Below, one piece after another: positions 1-7,261 of a stretch of 36,852 nt of DNA. This DNA is from Planctomycetota bacterium (GTDB lineage: Bacteria; Planctomycetota; Phycisphaerae; Phycisphaerales; UBA1924), in NCBI GenBank assembly GCA_024276195.1, contig JAJRXR010000053.1, positions 1 through 36,852 of the forward strand, written 5' to 3'. Under the pieces are notes generated by a model. That model was given only the letters and a program-made list of their open reading frames with translations, did no database searches and was not told the DNA's origin. Position 1 is the first letter of the stretch. Each line of letters starts with the position of its first letter. Made by a program: the position numbers and the translations under genes.

Positions 1-991
1 CAGCGCCCGCGTCATTGTCACCGGGGGCGCCGGCTTCCTCGGCAGGCACGTCATCGCGGGCCTCGCCTCCCGCGGCGTCTCCAGCGACCGCATCCTCGTC
101 CCCCGCTGGAAGGACTATGACCTGACCGAGAAGGACGCGGTTGTCCGCCTCTACAACGACGCCTTCGGGGGCGACTGGAACATGGTGATCCACTTGGCCG
201 CCGAGGTCGGGGGCATCGGCGCCAACCTGAAAAACCCGGGCCGATACTTCTACGCCAACATGGCCATGGCCCTGCACCTGATCGAACAAGCCCGCGTCCA
301 CGGCATCACCGAACGCGCCGGACGCTTCATCCAGACCGGCACCATCTGCGCCTACCCCAACCACACACCCGTCCCCTTCAAAGAGGACGACCTCTGGAAC
401 GGGTACCCCGAGGTCACCAACGCCCCGTACGGCGTCGCCAAAAAAGCCGCCTGGCAGATGCTCGACGCCTACAAGCTCCAGTACAACATGGAGGGCGTCT
501 ACGTCCTGCCCGTGAACCTCTACGGCCCGTGGGATAACTTCAACCTCCACTCCTCACACGTCATCCCCGCGCTCATCCGCAAGTGCGTCGAGGCGATCGA
601 CCGGGGCGACGACCACCTGCCCGTCTGGGGCACGGGCGTGGCCAGCCGCGAGTTTTTGTTCGTCGAGGACGCGAGCGAGGGCATCCTGACCGCCGCCGAG
701 CGGATGAACGAGCCCACCCCGATCAACCTCGGCACCAACATGGAAATCACAATCAAGGACCTCGTCCACCTCATCGCCCGCCTCACCGGCTTCTGCGAGA
801 ACGACAGCGAACTCGAGTCCAAAATCCGCTGGGACGCGAGCAAGCCCGACGGACAGCCGCGAAGGTGCCTGGACGTGAGCCGGGCGAAGAAGCTCATCGG
901 CTGGGAGGCGAAGGTGGGATTCGAGGAGGGCTTGAAGCGGACGATCGCGTGGTTCCGGGAGCACCGGGGGGACGCCGGGGCGCGGATGTAG
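1..991 (+). CDS. NAD-dependent epimerase, GDP-L-fucose-synthase-like (5' partial)
   Basis: Short-chain dehydrogenase of the extended SDR family that probably acts on a nucleotide sugar in envelope or exopolysaccharide synthesis. The frame is open from base 2, so the true start lies upstream of the window. The NAD(P)-binding Rossmann motif TGGAGFLG is at bases 20-43. HLAAEVGGIGAN follows, a segment typical of GDP-L-fucose synthases, and YGVAKK supplies the catalytic Tyr-x3-Lys pair. NLYGPWDNF fits the substrate loop of the same family. The gene stops with TAG at 989-991. The next gene starts 11 bases later on the same strand, so co-transcription is possible. Family assignment is firm; the exact sugar substrate (GDP-4-keto-6-deoxymannose versus another) is inferred. 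Confidence 0.85.
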   Translation, partial: SARVIVTGGAGFLGRHVIAGLASRGVSSDRILVPRWKDYDLTEKDAVVRLYNDAFGGDWNMVIHLAAEVGGIGANLKNPGRYFYANMAMALHLIEQARVHGITERAGRFIQTGTICAYPNHTPVPFKEDDLWNGYPEVTNAPYGVAKKAAWQMLDAYKLQYNMEGVYVLPVNLYGPWDNFNLHSSHVIPALIRKCVEAIDRGDDHLPVWGTGVASREFLFVEDASEGILTAAERMNEPTPINLGTNMEITIKDLVHLIARLTGFCENDSELESKIRWDASKPDGQPRRCLDVSRAKKLIGWEAKVGFEEGLKRTIAWFREHRGDAGARM

Positions 992-1002
992 GAGATCGAA
1001 GA

Positions 1003-1800
1003 ATGCCAATGAGTCTTGAACAGCGATTAGCCCGCTTGGAGCGAAGTTCCGCAGTTTGGCGAACTGCCAGTCTTGTGTGTGTGTCGATACTTGTCGCTGG
1101 ATTCCTTGCCGGGGTCTCATCACGCGGGAGCGATCGCATCGATGAGGATGTCCTGCGGGTTCGTGAGATCCACGCCGACATCGTCTACGCGGGAAGAGTG
1201 GATGTACATCGAGAGGGTTCTGACAAGATCGCGGTTCGCTTGCAGAGCATCGATCGTGGTGGTCAGGTTCATGTGTATAGCCCAGATGCCGAGAAACCAC
1301 TCGCTTCAATGCTGATCACGAAAGGAGTCGGTGCGGTCGTGGCCCGGAATGCAGCGGGGAGCGACAGAGCTCTCTTGTCTGTGGAGCCGACGTCTGATAT
1401 GGGGTTTATGGCCTCCTTTGGCTCGCCGGATAACTCGCTCCGCGCGATGCTGACTGGCACGCCTGGAGGCGGGCTGCTGCGGCTGAAATCGCCAGATTCC
1501 GGAAGGTGGTTTGACATCGCCGCAAGCAGCCAGAGCGGAGCCACTGGTATTTTCTTCGGACACGGAGGGAAGGACCGCACTCAAGCAGGCGAGCTCTTTG
1601 TTGATGATAATGGGAACGGGAACTTGATTCTTCGAGACAAAGAAACCACGACCCGTATCTTTCTGGGTCCGAATGAGGATGGGCTGTTTAGCACGGTTGT
1701 CGATGGATATCTCGCGCACACATCTGGCCACGGCGAGTTCGAGATTGTGCCTCACAGCATGGACTCAGTAGATCAACCTGATCCCGACAATGCCCCATAA
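1003..1800 (+). CDS. Hypothetical protein with one N-terminal membrane segment
   Basis: Not recognised. 265 residues: a short charged N-terminus (EQRLARLERS), one hydrophobic helix at about residues 20-38, then an extracytoplasmic region rich in Gly, Asp and Ser with short recurring beta-like segments (for example GVGAVVARN, GATGIFFGHGG, TRIFLGPNEDG). The start at 1003 is chosen because GGAG at 991-994 lies 8 bases upstream; a second ATG at 1009 is an alternative. Codon use is less G/C-biased than in the flanking genes. It probably faces the periplasm or cell surface from a single signal anchor. No function is proposed. Confidence 0.7.
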   Translation: MPMSLEQRLARLERSSAVWRTASLVCVSILVAGFLAGVSSRGSDRIDEDVLRVREIHADIVYAGRVDVHREGSDKIAVRLQSIDRGGQVHVYSPDAEKPLASMLITKGVGAVVARNAAGSDRALLSVEPTSDMGFMASFGSPDNSLRAMLTGTPGGGLLRLKSPDSGRWFDIAASSQSGATGIFFGHGGKDRTQAGELFVDDNGNGNLILRDKETTTRIFLGPNEDGLFSTVVDGYLAHTSGHGEFEIVPHSMDSVDQPDPDNAP

Positions 1801-1854
1801 GATCCGCGATTCGACCAAAATAGAAATGCGAGGCTCGGGTGTCGGGGTCAGTCC

Positions 1855-2328
1855 TCAGCTCATCGCAGCGATCAGGTTTGACACAACCCAGACGCCAAGC
1901 AGCGCGGGCACACCCACCCAGCAGAGCAGAAACCATCTGGTTCGAGCCTTGTCGGAGAGGCGGTCAAGACGCGCCCGAGACACGAACCAGATCGGAAAGC
2001 CGCTCGCGCCGATTGTGGTCAGCCCGATGCCGATCACGCCTACAACAACACTCCCGATGGCGAGGCGAGTCCCGTACTGGCGCTCGGCTTCCTGATTCCA
2101 GTCGATGTGGGACAGGGGATCGGCGCCCCGAGAGGTCTCGTCTGGATCCAAGCGGATGGCAAGCATTGAGTTGCCGCCAAAATCGAAGTCGATCACGCGC
2201 CAAGGGGTCGAGTTTATCCACAGCTGGGCGCCGAGCGACAGCGTCACCAGCAGCCCCCAGAGCCCGCCCCAGAACTGGACATTCTGGATGGGGCTGCGCC
2301 TGGTATCTTCGTCGCTCGTAATCCTCAC
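1855..2328 (-). CDS. Hypothetical membrane protein, three predicted TM helices
   Basis: Not recognised. 157 residues with three hydrophobic stretches at about 18-37, 89-116 and 132-153, separated by a polar region (45-88) and a short basic loop. The start is a GTG at 2328. A TAGACT hexamer on the same strand ends exactly 6 bases before this GTG and no Shine-Dalgarno is visible, so a leaderless transcript is plausible and supports the start. It converges with the hypothetical gene at 1003-1800, with 54 bases between the stops. The composition and membrane layout look like a real small integral membrane protein; no function is assigned. Confidence 0.65.
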   Translation of the reverse strand: MRITSDEDTRRSPIQNVQFWGGLWGLLVTLSLGAQLWINSTPWRVIDFDFGGNSMLAIRLDPDETSRGADPLSHIDWNQEAERQYGTRLAIGSVVVGVIGIGLTTIGASGFPIWFVSRARLDRLSDKARTRWFLLCWVGVPALLGVWVVSNLIAAMS

Positions 2329-2340
2329 GAGACCAGTCTA
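2329..2340 (-). promoter_or_regulatory. -10-like hexamer abutting the start of the 1855-2328 gene
   Basis: On the minus strand, TAGACT (2340-2335) is followed by the 6-nt spacer GGTCTC and then the GTG start. A weak -35-like TTCTCA lies 17 nt upstream of the hexamer. The spacing places the transcription start at or next to the start codon. Confidence 0.5.
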
Positions 2341-2593
2341 GAGCGAAGGCGCCCGACTGAGAACCCACCTCGCCCGATATACGACTCACCTCACAAGATC
2401 GCCTGCATCCACACGCTCTTGACCTTTCGCGCGTGCGAGCCCAACTGCCCTCCCCTTTTCCCTTGCCCCCCGCCCCCCCTCCAGTAGACTCTCTCCAGGC
2501 GTTCACCCCCTGTTCTGGGCTGTGAATCCGCCTGTGGTCTTGTGGTCTCTCCGGTCCGTTTTCTTGGGCCGATATCTCGAAGGGTCTCTGGCG

Positions 2594-4315
2594 ATGAAGG
2601 TCTCTGCTGCGCTGGTTGCTGTTGGTCTGTGCGCGTGCGCTGCGGGCGCCCAGCTCTCGTTCTCCGACGCGACGCTGGCCTCGGGCATCGACTGCGTCTA
2701 CCAAGGCCCGGGCGGCGCGGGCGCCCCGTTCATGGGCGCGGGCGGCGCCGCCGGCGATTTCAACCGCGACGGGCACGAAGACCTCTTCATCCTCTCGGGA
2801 GGCGATGGGCCAGATCATCTGTACATCAACCAGGGCGACGGCGCCTTCGTCGATCACGCCATCGACGCCTCGCTCACGCGCACGCACATCGGCGTCGGCA
2901 TCGGTGTCGGCGACCTCGACAACAACGGCTGGCTCGACATCTTCATCTCCAGCTTCGGCGACGTCGACTCCACCGGCCCGGGCCAGCACCTTCTCTACCT
3001 CAACATGGGCCTGGACACCGCCGGCGTCCCCATCTTCAACGAGGTCGCCCAGCAGGCGGGCGTCGCGACGACCAGCCCGGACGCCGCCGACGGGTTCGGC
3101 GTCGCGATGGGTGATTACGACCTCGATGGTGATCTGGACATCGCCGTCGCGGGCTGGGTGACAGATTCCTACGGCAACCGCCTCTTCCGCAACGACGGGA
3201 CCGACGCCACCGGCATTCCGAACTTCACCGACGTCACCGACAGCGCCATCCTCCGCGACATGCGCACCGTCCACGGCTTCTCCCCCCGCTTCATCGACAT
3301 GAACGGTGATCTCTACCCCGAACTGCTCTGGGTCGCGGACTTCCGCACCAGCAAGTACCTGCTCAACAACACCGACGGCACGTTCTCGGACATGACCAGC
3401 GAAGCCGGGACCGGGCTCGACCTCAACGGCATGGGCAACGCCGCGGGCGATGTCAACAACGACGGGCTCTGCGACTGGTACGTCACGTCCGTCGAAACCT
3501 CCGCCGCCGGCAACATGCTCTACATGAACCAGGGCGACGGCACGTTCGCCGAGCTCGGGGAACAGGCCGGGGTCGAGGACGGCGCGTGGGGCTGGGGCGC
3601 CGCCGTTGTTGATGTCAACCTCGACACCCACCCCGACATCATCGAGACCAACGGCTGGAGCGGGTGGGACTCAAACTCGCTCCTGTTCATCAACAACGCC
3701 GACATGACCTTCACCGAGAGCGCCGTCGCCTCGGGCATGGTCCACGTCGCCCAGGGGCGGGGCCTGATCACCTTCGACCCCGACTCCGACGGCGACCAGG
3801 ACGTCCTCTTCCTGAGCAACCGCGACCCGGCGGCCTTCTTCCGCAACGACACCATCTCGCCCGGGGGCGCCCCCGCCCCCAACTGGATTCGCATCAAGCT
3901 CGACACCTCGCTCGACCCACGCTCGGCGCCCGACGGCTTCGGCGCCCGCGTCGAAGCCGTGACAGGGTCTCTTACCCAGACCCGCTGGATGAGCGCCGGC
4001 TCCAACTACCTCTCCCACTCCGAACTCACCGCACACTTTGGACTCGCGGACGCCACCGCCATCGACCAGCTCCGCATCACCTGGCCCACCGGCCTCGTGC
4101 GCACACTCACCGATGTCCCCGCGAACCAGACCATCACCATCACCTCCTGCCCGGCGGACTTCACGGGCGATGGCGTGACCGATCTCGACGATGTCCTCGC
4201 GTTCCTGGGCCTGTTCGCTGCGAGCGACCGCCGGGCCGATCTCAACGCCGACGCTGTCTCGGGCTTTACCGATGTCCTCGCGTTCCTCAACGCCTTCACC
4301 CTGGCCTGCCCCTAG
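2594..4315 (+). CDS. Exported FG-GAP/VCBS repeat protein with ASPIC/UnbV domain and C-terminal dockerin
   Basis: Probable cell-surface or secreted beta-propeller protein of 573 residues. A signal peptide covers residues 1 to about 20 (VGLCACAAGA, then Q). Repeats with calcium-binding D-x-D/N-x-D-G loops recur through the first 400 residues (DFNRDGHEDLF, DLDNNGWLDIF, DYDLDGDLDIA, DVNNDGLCDWY, DPDSDGDQDVLF). An ASPIC/UnbV segment follows (DGFGARVEAVTG ... HFGLADATAIDQLRITWPTG). The last 55 residues form a dockerin-like pair of calcium loops bracketed by cysteines (CPADFTGDGVTDLDDVLAFL ... FTLACP), the type known from Phycisphaerae. The start at 2594 is favoured by AAGGG at 2580-2584 and by the signal peptide; an in-frame ATG at 2522 would extend it. 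A TAGACT hexamer at 2485-2490 may be the promoter. A strong hairpin follows the stop. Confidence 0.9.
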   Translation: MKVSAALVAVGLCACAAGAQLSFSDATLASGIDCVYQGPGGAGAPFMGAGGAAGDFNRDGHEDLFILSGGDGPDHLYINQGDGAFVDHAIDASLTRTHIGVGIGVGDLDNNGWLDIFISSFGDVDSTGPGQHLLYLNMGLDTAGVPIFNEVAQQAGVATTSPDAADGFGVAMGDYDLDGDLDIAVAGWVTDSYGNRLFRNDGTDATGIPNFTDVTDSAILRDMRTVHGFSPRFIDMNGDLYPELLWVADFRTSKYLLNNTDGTFSDMTSEAGTGLDLNGMGNAAGDVNNDGLCDWYVTSVETSAAGNMLYMNQGDGTFAELGEQAGVEDGAWGWGAAVVDVNLDTHPDIIETNGWSGWDSNSLLFINNADMTFTESAVASGMVHVAQGRGLITFDPDSDGDQDVLFLSNRDPAAFFRNDTISPGGAPAPNWIRIKLDTSLDPRSAPDGFGARVEAVTGSLTQTRWMSAGSNYLSHSELTAHFGLADATAIDQLRITWPTGLVRTLTDVPANQTITITSCPADFTGDGVTDLDDVLAFLGLFAASDRRADLNADAVSGFTDVLAFLNAFTLACP

Positions 4316-4321
4316 AGCATC

Positions 4322-4394
4322 AACCGAGCCGCAAGCGTGAGCTCGCGAGTGTCTCGCAGCACGTCACGAGCTCACGCTCGCGGCTCGGTTTTGT
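4322..4394 (+). terminator. Long hairpin with T-run after the dockerin protein
   Basis: A 24-bp inverted repeat with one mismatch. The left arm is 4322-4345 (AACCGAGCCGC...), the right arm is 4367-4390, and a 21-nt loop lies between. The sequence TTTTGTG begins at 4389. It lies 6 bases after the TAG stop, so it can act as an intrinsic terminator. Its length and GC-rich palindrome also fit a dispersed intergenic repeat. Confidence 0.65.
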
Positions 4395-4413
4395 GATCGC
4401 GCCGGGGAACACC

Positions 4414-4439
4414 CCACCGACCCGAAGACGGGTCAGTGG
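4414..4439. repeat. Palindromic repeat, copy 1 (GACCCG-AAGA-CGGGTC core)
   Basis: An 11-bp stem with one mismatch around the loop AAGA. The 16-nt core GACCCGAAGACGGGTC is identical to the core of a second copy at 34617-34642, some 30 kb away. It lies between the terminator hairpin and the DUF3179 gene. Confidence 0.6.
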
Positions 4440-4575
4440 CACGAATCTCGATCCGCCAAACAAGCCCTGGACCCCCGCTCTCGATCAAGGATTTTCGATG
4501 CCAGCGGAACAATCCGCCCGCGCCGCGTGTCCTCCCTCGTACAAGGCGGTGCGCCCGCCCGAAAAGGAAGCCGCT

Positions 4576-5586
4576 ATGAAACTCCGATCGATATCCGCCG
4601 GGTACGCCCTCGCTCTTTCGGCCCTCGCTCTGGCTGGCGCCGCCCAGCCCGAGCCAGCGCCCACCGACGACGACGGGTTCCACCGCGTCCAACGCCCGGG
4701 CTCTGTTGATCTCGCGACCGAGTACGACCTGACCAACCTGAGCATCCCCGAAGGCGAGATCCACACGCTCCTCCCGCGTGACGCCATCCCCTCGCTGACC
4801 GATCCCAGGCTCGTCCCCATCAGCGAGGGCGACTGGCTCGCTGAGACCGACCGGGTCATCAGCGTCGTGATCGGAGACGAGGCCGTCGCGGCGCCGTTCA
4901 AAATCCTCAACTTCCACGAGATCGTCAATATGACCGTCGGTGGCGAAGCAGTCGCCGCGACCTACTGCCCCCTGTGCGATTCGGCCACCCTCGTCAGCCG
5001 CATCGTCCCCACGGGCGAGACGGACGACCAGGGCGAGCCCGAAACCATCACGCTCGACCTCGGCGTCTCTGGCGCCCTCTACAACTCCAACGTCCTCATG
5101 TACGACAGGCAAACCATGGGCCTCTGGAGTCAGCTCGCCATGCGCGCCGTCTCCGGGCCTCTGGCCGGAACGCCCATGACGCACCTGCCCCTGCGCGTCG
5201 TCTCGTGGCGCGCCTTCAAGAGCGAGCACCCCGACGGGAAAGTCGTCTCCCGCGACACGGGGTACCAGCGCCCCTACGACCGCGTCGCCTACGCGGGCTA
5301 CTTTGCCACCGATGATCTCATGGTCCCCGTGCGCGGCGTGGGCGACGCCATCGACAAAAAGAAAACCCTCGGTCTCGGTGTCCTGAGCGAAGGCCAGGCC
5401 TGGTTCATCCCCTCCGACGTCATTGGTGACCGCTACGAGCTGTCCACCCCCGCAGGCCCCGTCATCGCCCGCGCCACCGACGCCGGCGTCGAGGTCCTCT
5501 CAGCCCCCGAGGGCGTCCACACCGCCCAGACGTACTACTACAGCTGGTCCGCGTTCAACCCCGACGTCACCGTGCTCACCAAATAA
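4576..5586 (+). CDS. DUF3179 domain-containing exported protein
   Basis: 336 residues. It begins with a signal peptide (residues 1 to about 23, ALALSALALAGAAQ) and the rest matches the DUF3179 family. Landmarks are TYCPLCDSATLVSR with the family's conserved CxxC, then GVSGALYNSNVLMYDR, LWSQL and GPLAGTPM. The biochemical function of this family is not established; the conserved cysteines suggest metal binding or redox chemistry outside the cytoplasm, which is inference. The start at 4576 is supported by AAAAGGAAG at 4562-4570. The gene begins 260 bases after the dockerin protein, behind a terminator, and ends 35 bases before the PEGA lipoprotein on the same strand. Confidence 0.88.
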   Translation: MKLRSISAGYALALSALALAGAAQPEPAPTDDDGFHRVQRPGSVDLATEYDLTNLSIPEGEIHTLLPRDAIPSLTDPRLVPISEGDWLAETDRVISVVIGDEAVAAPFKILNFHEIVNMTVGGEAVAATYCPLCDSATLVSRIVPTGETDDQGEPETITLDLGVSGALYNSNVLMYDRQTMGLWSQLAMRAVSGPLAGTPMTHLPLRVVSWRAFKSEHPDGKVVSRDTGYQRPYDRVAYAGYFATDDLMVPVRGVGDAIDKKKTLGLGVLSEGQAWFIPSDVIGDRYELSTPAGPVIARATDAGVEVLSAPEGVHTAQTYYYSWSAFNPDVTVLTK

Positions 5587-5607
5587 GACACACGCCCGGG
5601 GCGGTGG

Positions 5608-5621
5608 TATCCTCCCGGGTC
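5608..5621 (+). promoter_or_regulatory. -10-like TATCCT close to the PEGA lipoprotein start
   Basis: TATCCT at 5608-5613 is followed by an 8-nt spacer to ATG 5622. No Shine-Dalgarno is visible. This supports ATG 5622 over the in-frame GTG at 5604, which would lie upstream of the hexamer. Confidence 0.35.
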
Positions 5622-6047
5622 ATGCGACGAAGCCGTATCATCAACCGTGCCATCCTCACGCTCGCGATGCTCACCCTCCTCACCGGGTGTATCGAGCGGC
5701 GAATCAAGATCACCACCGAACCCCCCGGCGCCCGCGTCTGGTTCAACGATGTCGAGCTCGGCGCCTCGCCCGTCGTCACCGCGTTCACCTTCTATGGCGA
5801 CTACGACGTCCGCGTCGAGCTCGACGGCTACGAACGGATCTCCACCTTCCGCAAGGCCAAGGCCCCCATCCACGAGTGGCCCGGGGTCGATCTTGTCGCC
5901 ACGGCCCTGCCCACACGCATCGAGAACGAGATCCACTGGCACTTCGAGCTCGAGCCCGAGCTGGAATCGGTGCTCGACGCGGAACAGCTCGAGCGCGACA
6001 TGGTCGAACGCTCGGACGAGCTGCGATCAATGCTCGATGGTGAGTAA
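5622..6047 (+). CDS. PEGA-domain lipoprotein
   Basis: 141 residues. A lipoprotein signal (AILTLAMLTLLTGC) places the lipidated cysteine at residue 23. A PEGA domain covers about residues 28-75: IKITTEPPGARVWFNDVELG, the conserved ASP, then YDVRVELDGYE. PEGA domains are small beta-rich modules found in surface-layer and envelope proteins. The C-terminal third is acidic and helical (EPELESVLDAEQLERDM). It is probably tethered to a membrane facing the periplasm. An upstream in-frame GTG at 5604 exists, but the ATG gives a normal lipoprotein leader. The gene is followed by a palindromic element and then a convergent gene. Confidence 0.82.
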   Translation: MRRSRIINRAILTLAMLTLLTGCIERRIKITTEPPGARVWFNDVELGASPVVTAFTFYGDYDVRVELDGYERISTFRKAKAPIHEWPGVDLVATALPTRIENEIHWHFELEPELESVLDAEQLERDMVERSDELRSMLDGE

Positions 6048-6052
6048 GCCCC

Positions 6053-6115
6053 GGTAGGGCAGGCGTCCCGCCTGCCTTGATGGGCAACTGGGACAGGCGG
6101 GACGCCTGCCCCACC
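6053..6115. repeat. 22-bp inverted repeat between convergent genes
   Basis: The arms 6053-6074 and 6094-6115 are inverted copies with one mismatch (GGTAGGGCAGGCGTCCCGCC...), separated by 19 nt. Each arm also contains the smaller palindrome GGCAGGC/GCCTGCC. It starts 5 bases after the PEGA gene and ends 47 bases before the stop of the minus-strand acyltransferase, so it can serve as a bidirectional terminator. No T-run is present on either strand. The sequence has the look of a dispersed intergenic palindrome. Confidence 0.65.
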
Positions 6116-6162
6116 GCTGAGGGCGAGCCAGAGTTGATCTCAGAATCTACCTCACCGCTGCC

Positions 6163-6828
6163 CTAGACGTGGTCGATCACGGCCGCGGGCACACCCATAA
6201 CGCGCCGCCCCACGGGCACTTCCTTGACCACAACCCCCCCGCCGCCCACGACCGACCCGGCCCCGACGCGCAGGCCCGGGAGCACGCGCGAGCCGATACC
6301 AATGAGCGCGTCCTGACCGATCCGCGCCCCGCCGCCGAGCACGCACCCGGGCGCGATGTGCGCGTTGGCGCCGATCTCGGCGTCGTGCTCGACGATCGCG
6401 CCGGAGTTGATGATCGCGTGGGCGCCGATAATCGCGCCGGGGTTGATGATCGCGCCGGGGCCGACGAAAGCCCCGGCGCCGATGCTCGCCTCGGGCGAAA
6501 CGGTCGCGCTCGGGTGGACCACGCTCGCGCACTGGCGCTCGTCGATCGCGTCCGGGTCGAGCCCGTCGATGAGCTGTCGCCGGAGCCAGATCGCGCCGAT
6601 CGCGATGATAAAGCGTTCCCCGCCCGCGGCTCGCTGCTTGAGCTCGTTCAGCGGGCCAACACGCCCCGGCGCGCCCTCGTGAGCGCAGGCTGCGGGCGTC
6701 TGGCAATCATCGAGCACCCCAACGGGATCGAGCCCGGCCATGCGGGCGCCCTCGATCACCACACGGGCGTGCCCGCCGCCGCCGACGATGAGCAGCGTGC
6801 GCGAGTCCGGGCTGGGCGGCAGAGGCAT
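6163..6828 (-). CDS. NeuD/PglD-type sugar O-/N-acyltransferase
   Basis: 221 residues. The N-terminal nucleotide-binding-like segment is LLIVGGGGHARVVIEGARM (residues about 12-30). From about residue 105 a left-handed beta-helix of hexapeptide repeats follows (ASIGAGAFVGPGAIINPGAII...). The segment GAIVEHDAEIG carries the His-Asp pair that acts as catalytic base in PglD/NeuD enzymes. It ends with the usual VVKEVPVGRRVMGVPA. Such enzymes transfer an acetyl group from acetyl-CoA to amino-sugars used in surface glycans, so a link to the epimerase at the left end of the window is possible. The ATG at 6828 is preceded at 6 nt by TAGACT, supporting this start and suggesting a leaderless message. Confidence 0.87.
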   Translation of the reverse strand: MPLPPSPDSRTLLIVGGGGHARVVIEGARMAGLDPVGVLDDCQTPAACAHEGAPGRVGPLNELKQRAAGGERFIIAIGAIWLRRQLIDGLDPDAIDERQCASVVHPSATVSPEASIGAGAFVGPGAIINPGAIIGAHAIINSGAIVEHDAEIGANAHIAPGCVLGGGARIGQDALIGIGSRVLPGLRVGAGSVVGGGGVVVKEVPVGRRVMGVPAAVIDHV

Positions 6829-6863
6829 CGTCGCAGTCTACAGAGAGCGTGCCCGCGTGTCGG
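6829..6863 (-). promoter_or_regulatory. Predicted promoter of the NeuD-like gene
   Basis: On the minus strand, CCGACA is followed by 17 nt, TAGACT (6840-6835), the 6-nt spacer GCGACG, and ATG 6828. The first hexamer matches TTGACA at four of six positions. The spacing predicts a transcript starting at the A of the ATG. Confidence 0.5.
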
Positions 6864-6869
6864 GGCGCC

Positions 6870-6909
6870 AAAAAAAGCGACGCCGGGCTGAACGAGCAGC
6901 CCGACGCCG
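6870..6909 (-). terminator. Minus-strand intrinsic terminator with no annotated upstream gene
   Basis: The arms 6897-6909 and 6878-6890 form a 13-bp stem around a 6-nt loop when read on the minus strand. One base farther on are seven consecutive T (6876-6870). Two positions are G-U pairs in minus-strand RNA but would be A-C mismatches in plus-strand RNA, and the T-run exists only on the minus strand. Direction is therefore clear. It terminates something transcribed leftwards between about 6910 and 7260. Confidence 0.7.
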
Positions 6910-7250
6910 GGTGGGTAGGTGCACGTTGTCTGCTCCATCCATCGGACGGAGCGGTCTCGGGACGAAACATCTCACTCCCCTGGGCAGGCCCAAGGATCTT
7001 CCCACACGTCCCGAGATTACACGCTGTGCGCAAACCCCTCTTGCAGCCGTCGTCTTCACTGTGCTGGACGTCGGCGATATGTCCCATCCAACACCCGAGC
7101 AGCATCTGTCCCTCGCTGCGCGGGCCTGTCATGCTCGAAGGTACGGATGAATGGGCGGGCGACCACCAATTGCCCGGAACGACCGGGAAAAATGGCGCAT
7201 TCATCGAGGATTCCCCGCTTTCCGGGGCTTCGAGAGCGGGCTGTCTTTCC
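6910..7250 (-). ncRNA. Candidate small structured RNA (unrecognised)
   Basis: This stretch has no convincing protein gene. It contains a perfect 10-bp inverted repeat, TCTCGGGACG (6955-6964) with CGTCCCGAGA (7007-7016). Inside it is a second stem, GCCC/GGGC extended by neighbouring pairs, around 6980-6996, so the region could form a long rod. Another short inverted repeat is CCCGG/CCGGG near 7173-7187. On the minus strand it runs into the terminator at 6909-6870. I compared it by eye with 6S RNA, SRP RNA, RNase P RNA and tmRNA and saw none of their core motifs. The 5' end is unknown, so the stated right boundary is only a limit. It could instead be a decayed gene or a leader. Confidence 0.3.
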
Positions 7251-7261
7251 TAGAGTCACGC
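7251..7261 (+). promoter_or_regulatory. -10-like TAGAGT abutting mqnA
   Basis: TAGAGT at 7251-7256 is followed by a 5-nt spacer and ATG 7262. No Shine-Dalgarno is present. A weak -35-like TTCGAG lies at 7229-7234 with a 16-nt spacer. This predicts a leaderless transcript. Confidence 0.45.

Noticed and set aside
2449-2484. Pyrimidine-rich tract upstream of the dockerin gene as a regulatory element
   Set aside because: Low-complexity C/T sequence with no paired repeat or known site; only the TAGACT just after it looks like a promoter element.
1964-3631. Long minus-strand open frame (555 codons) opposite the dockerin protein
   Set aside because: It lies antisense to a gene with clear domains, has repetitive low-complexity translation and arises from high third-position GC in the real gene.
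6910-7250. The stem-rich minus-strand region as 6S RNA, SRP RNA, RNase P RNA or tmRNA
   Set aside because: None of the core motifs of those RNAs could be found by eye; kept only as an unrecognised candidate.
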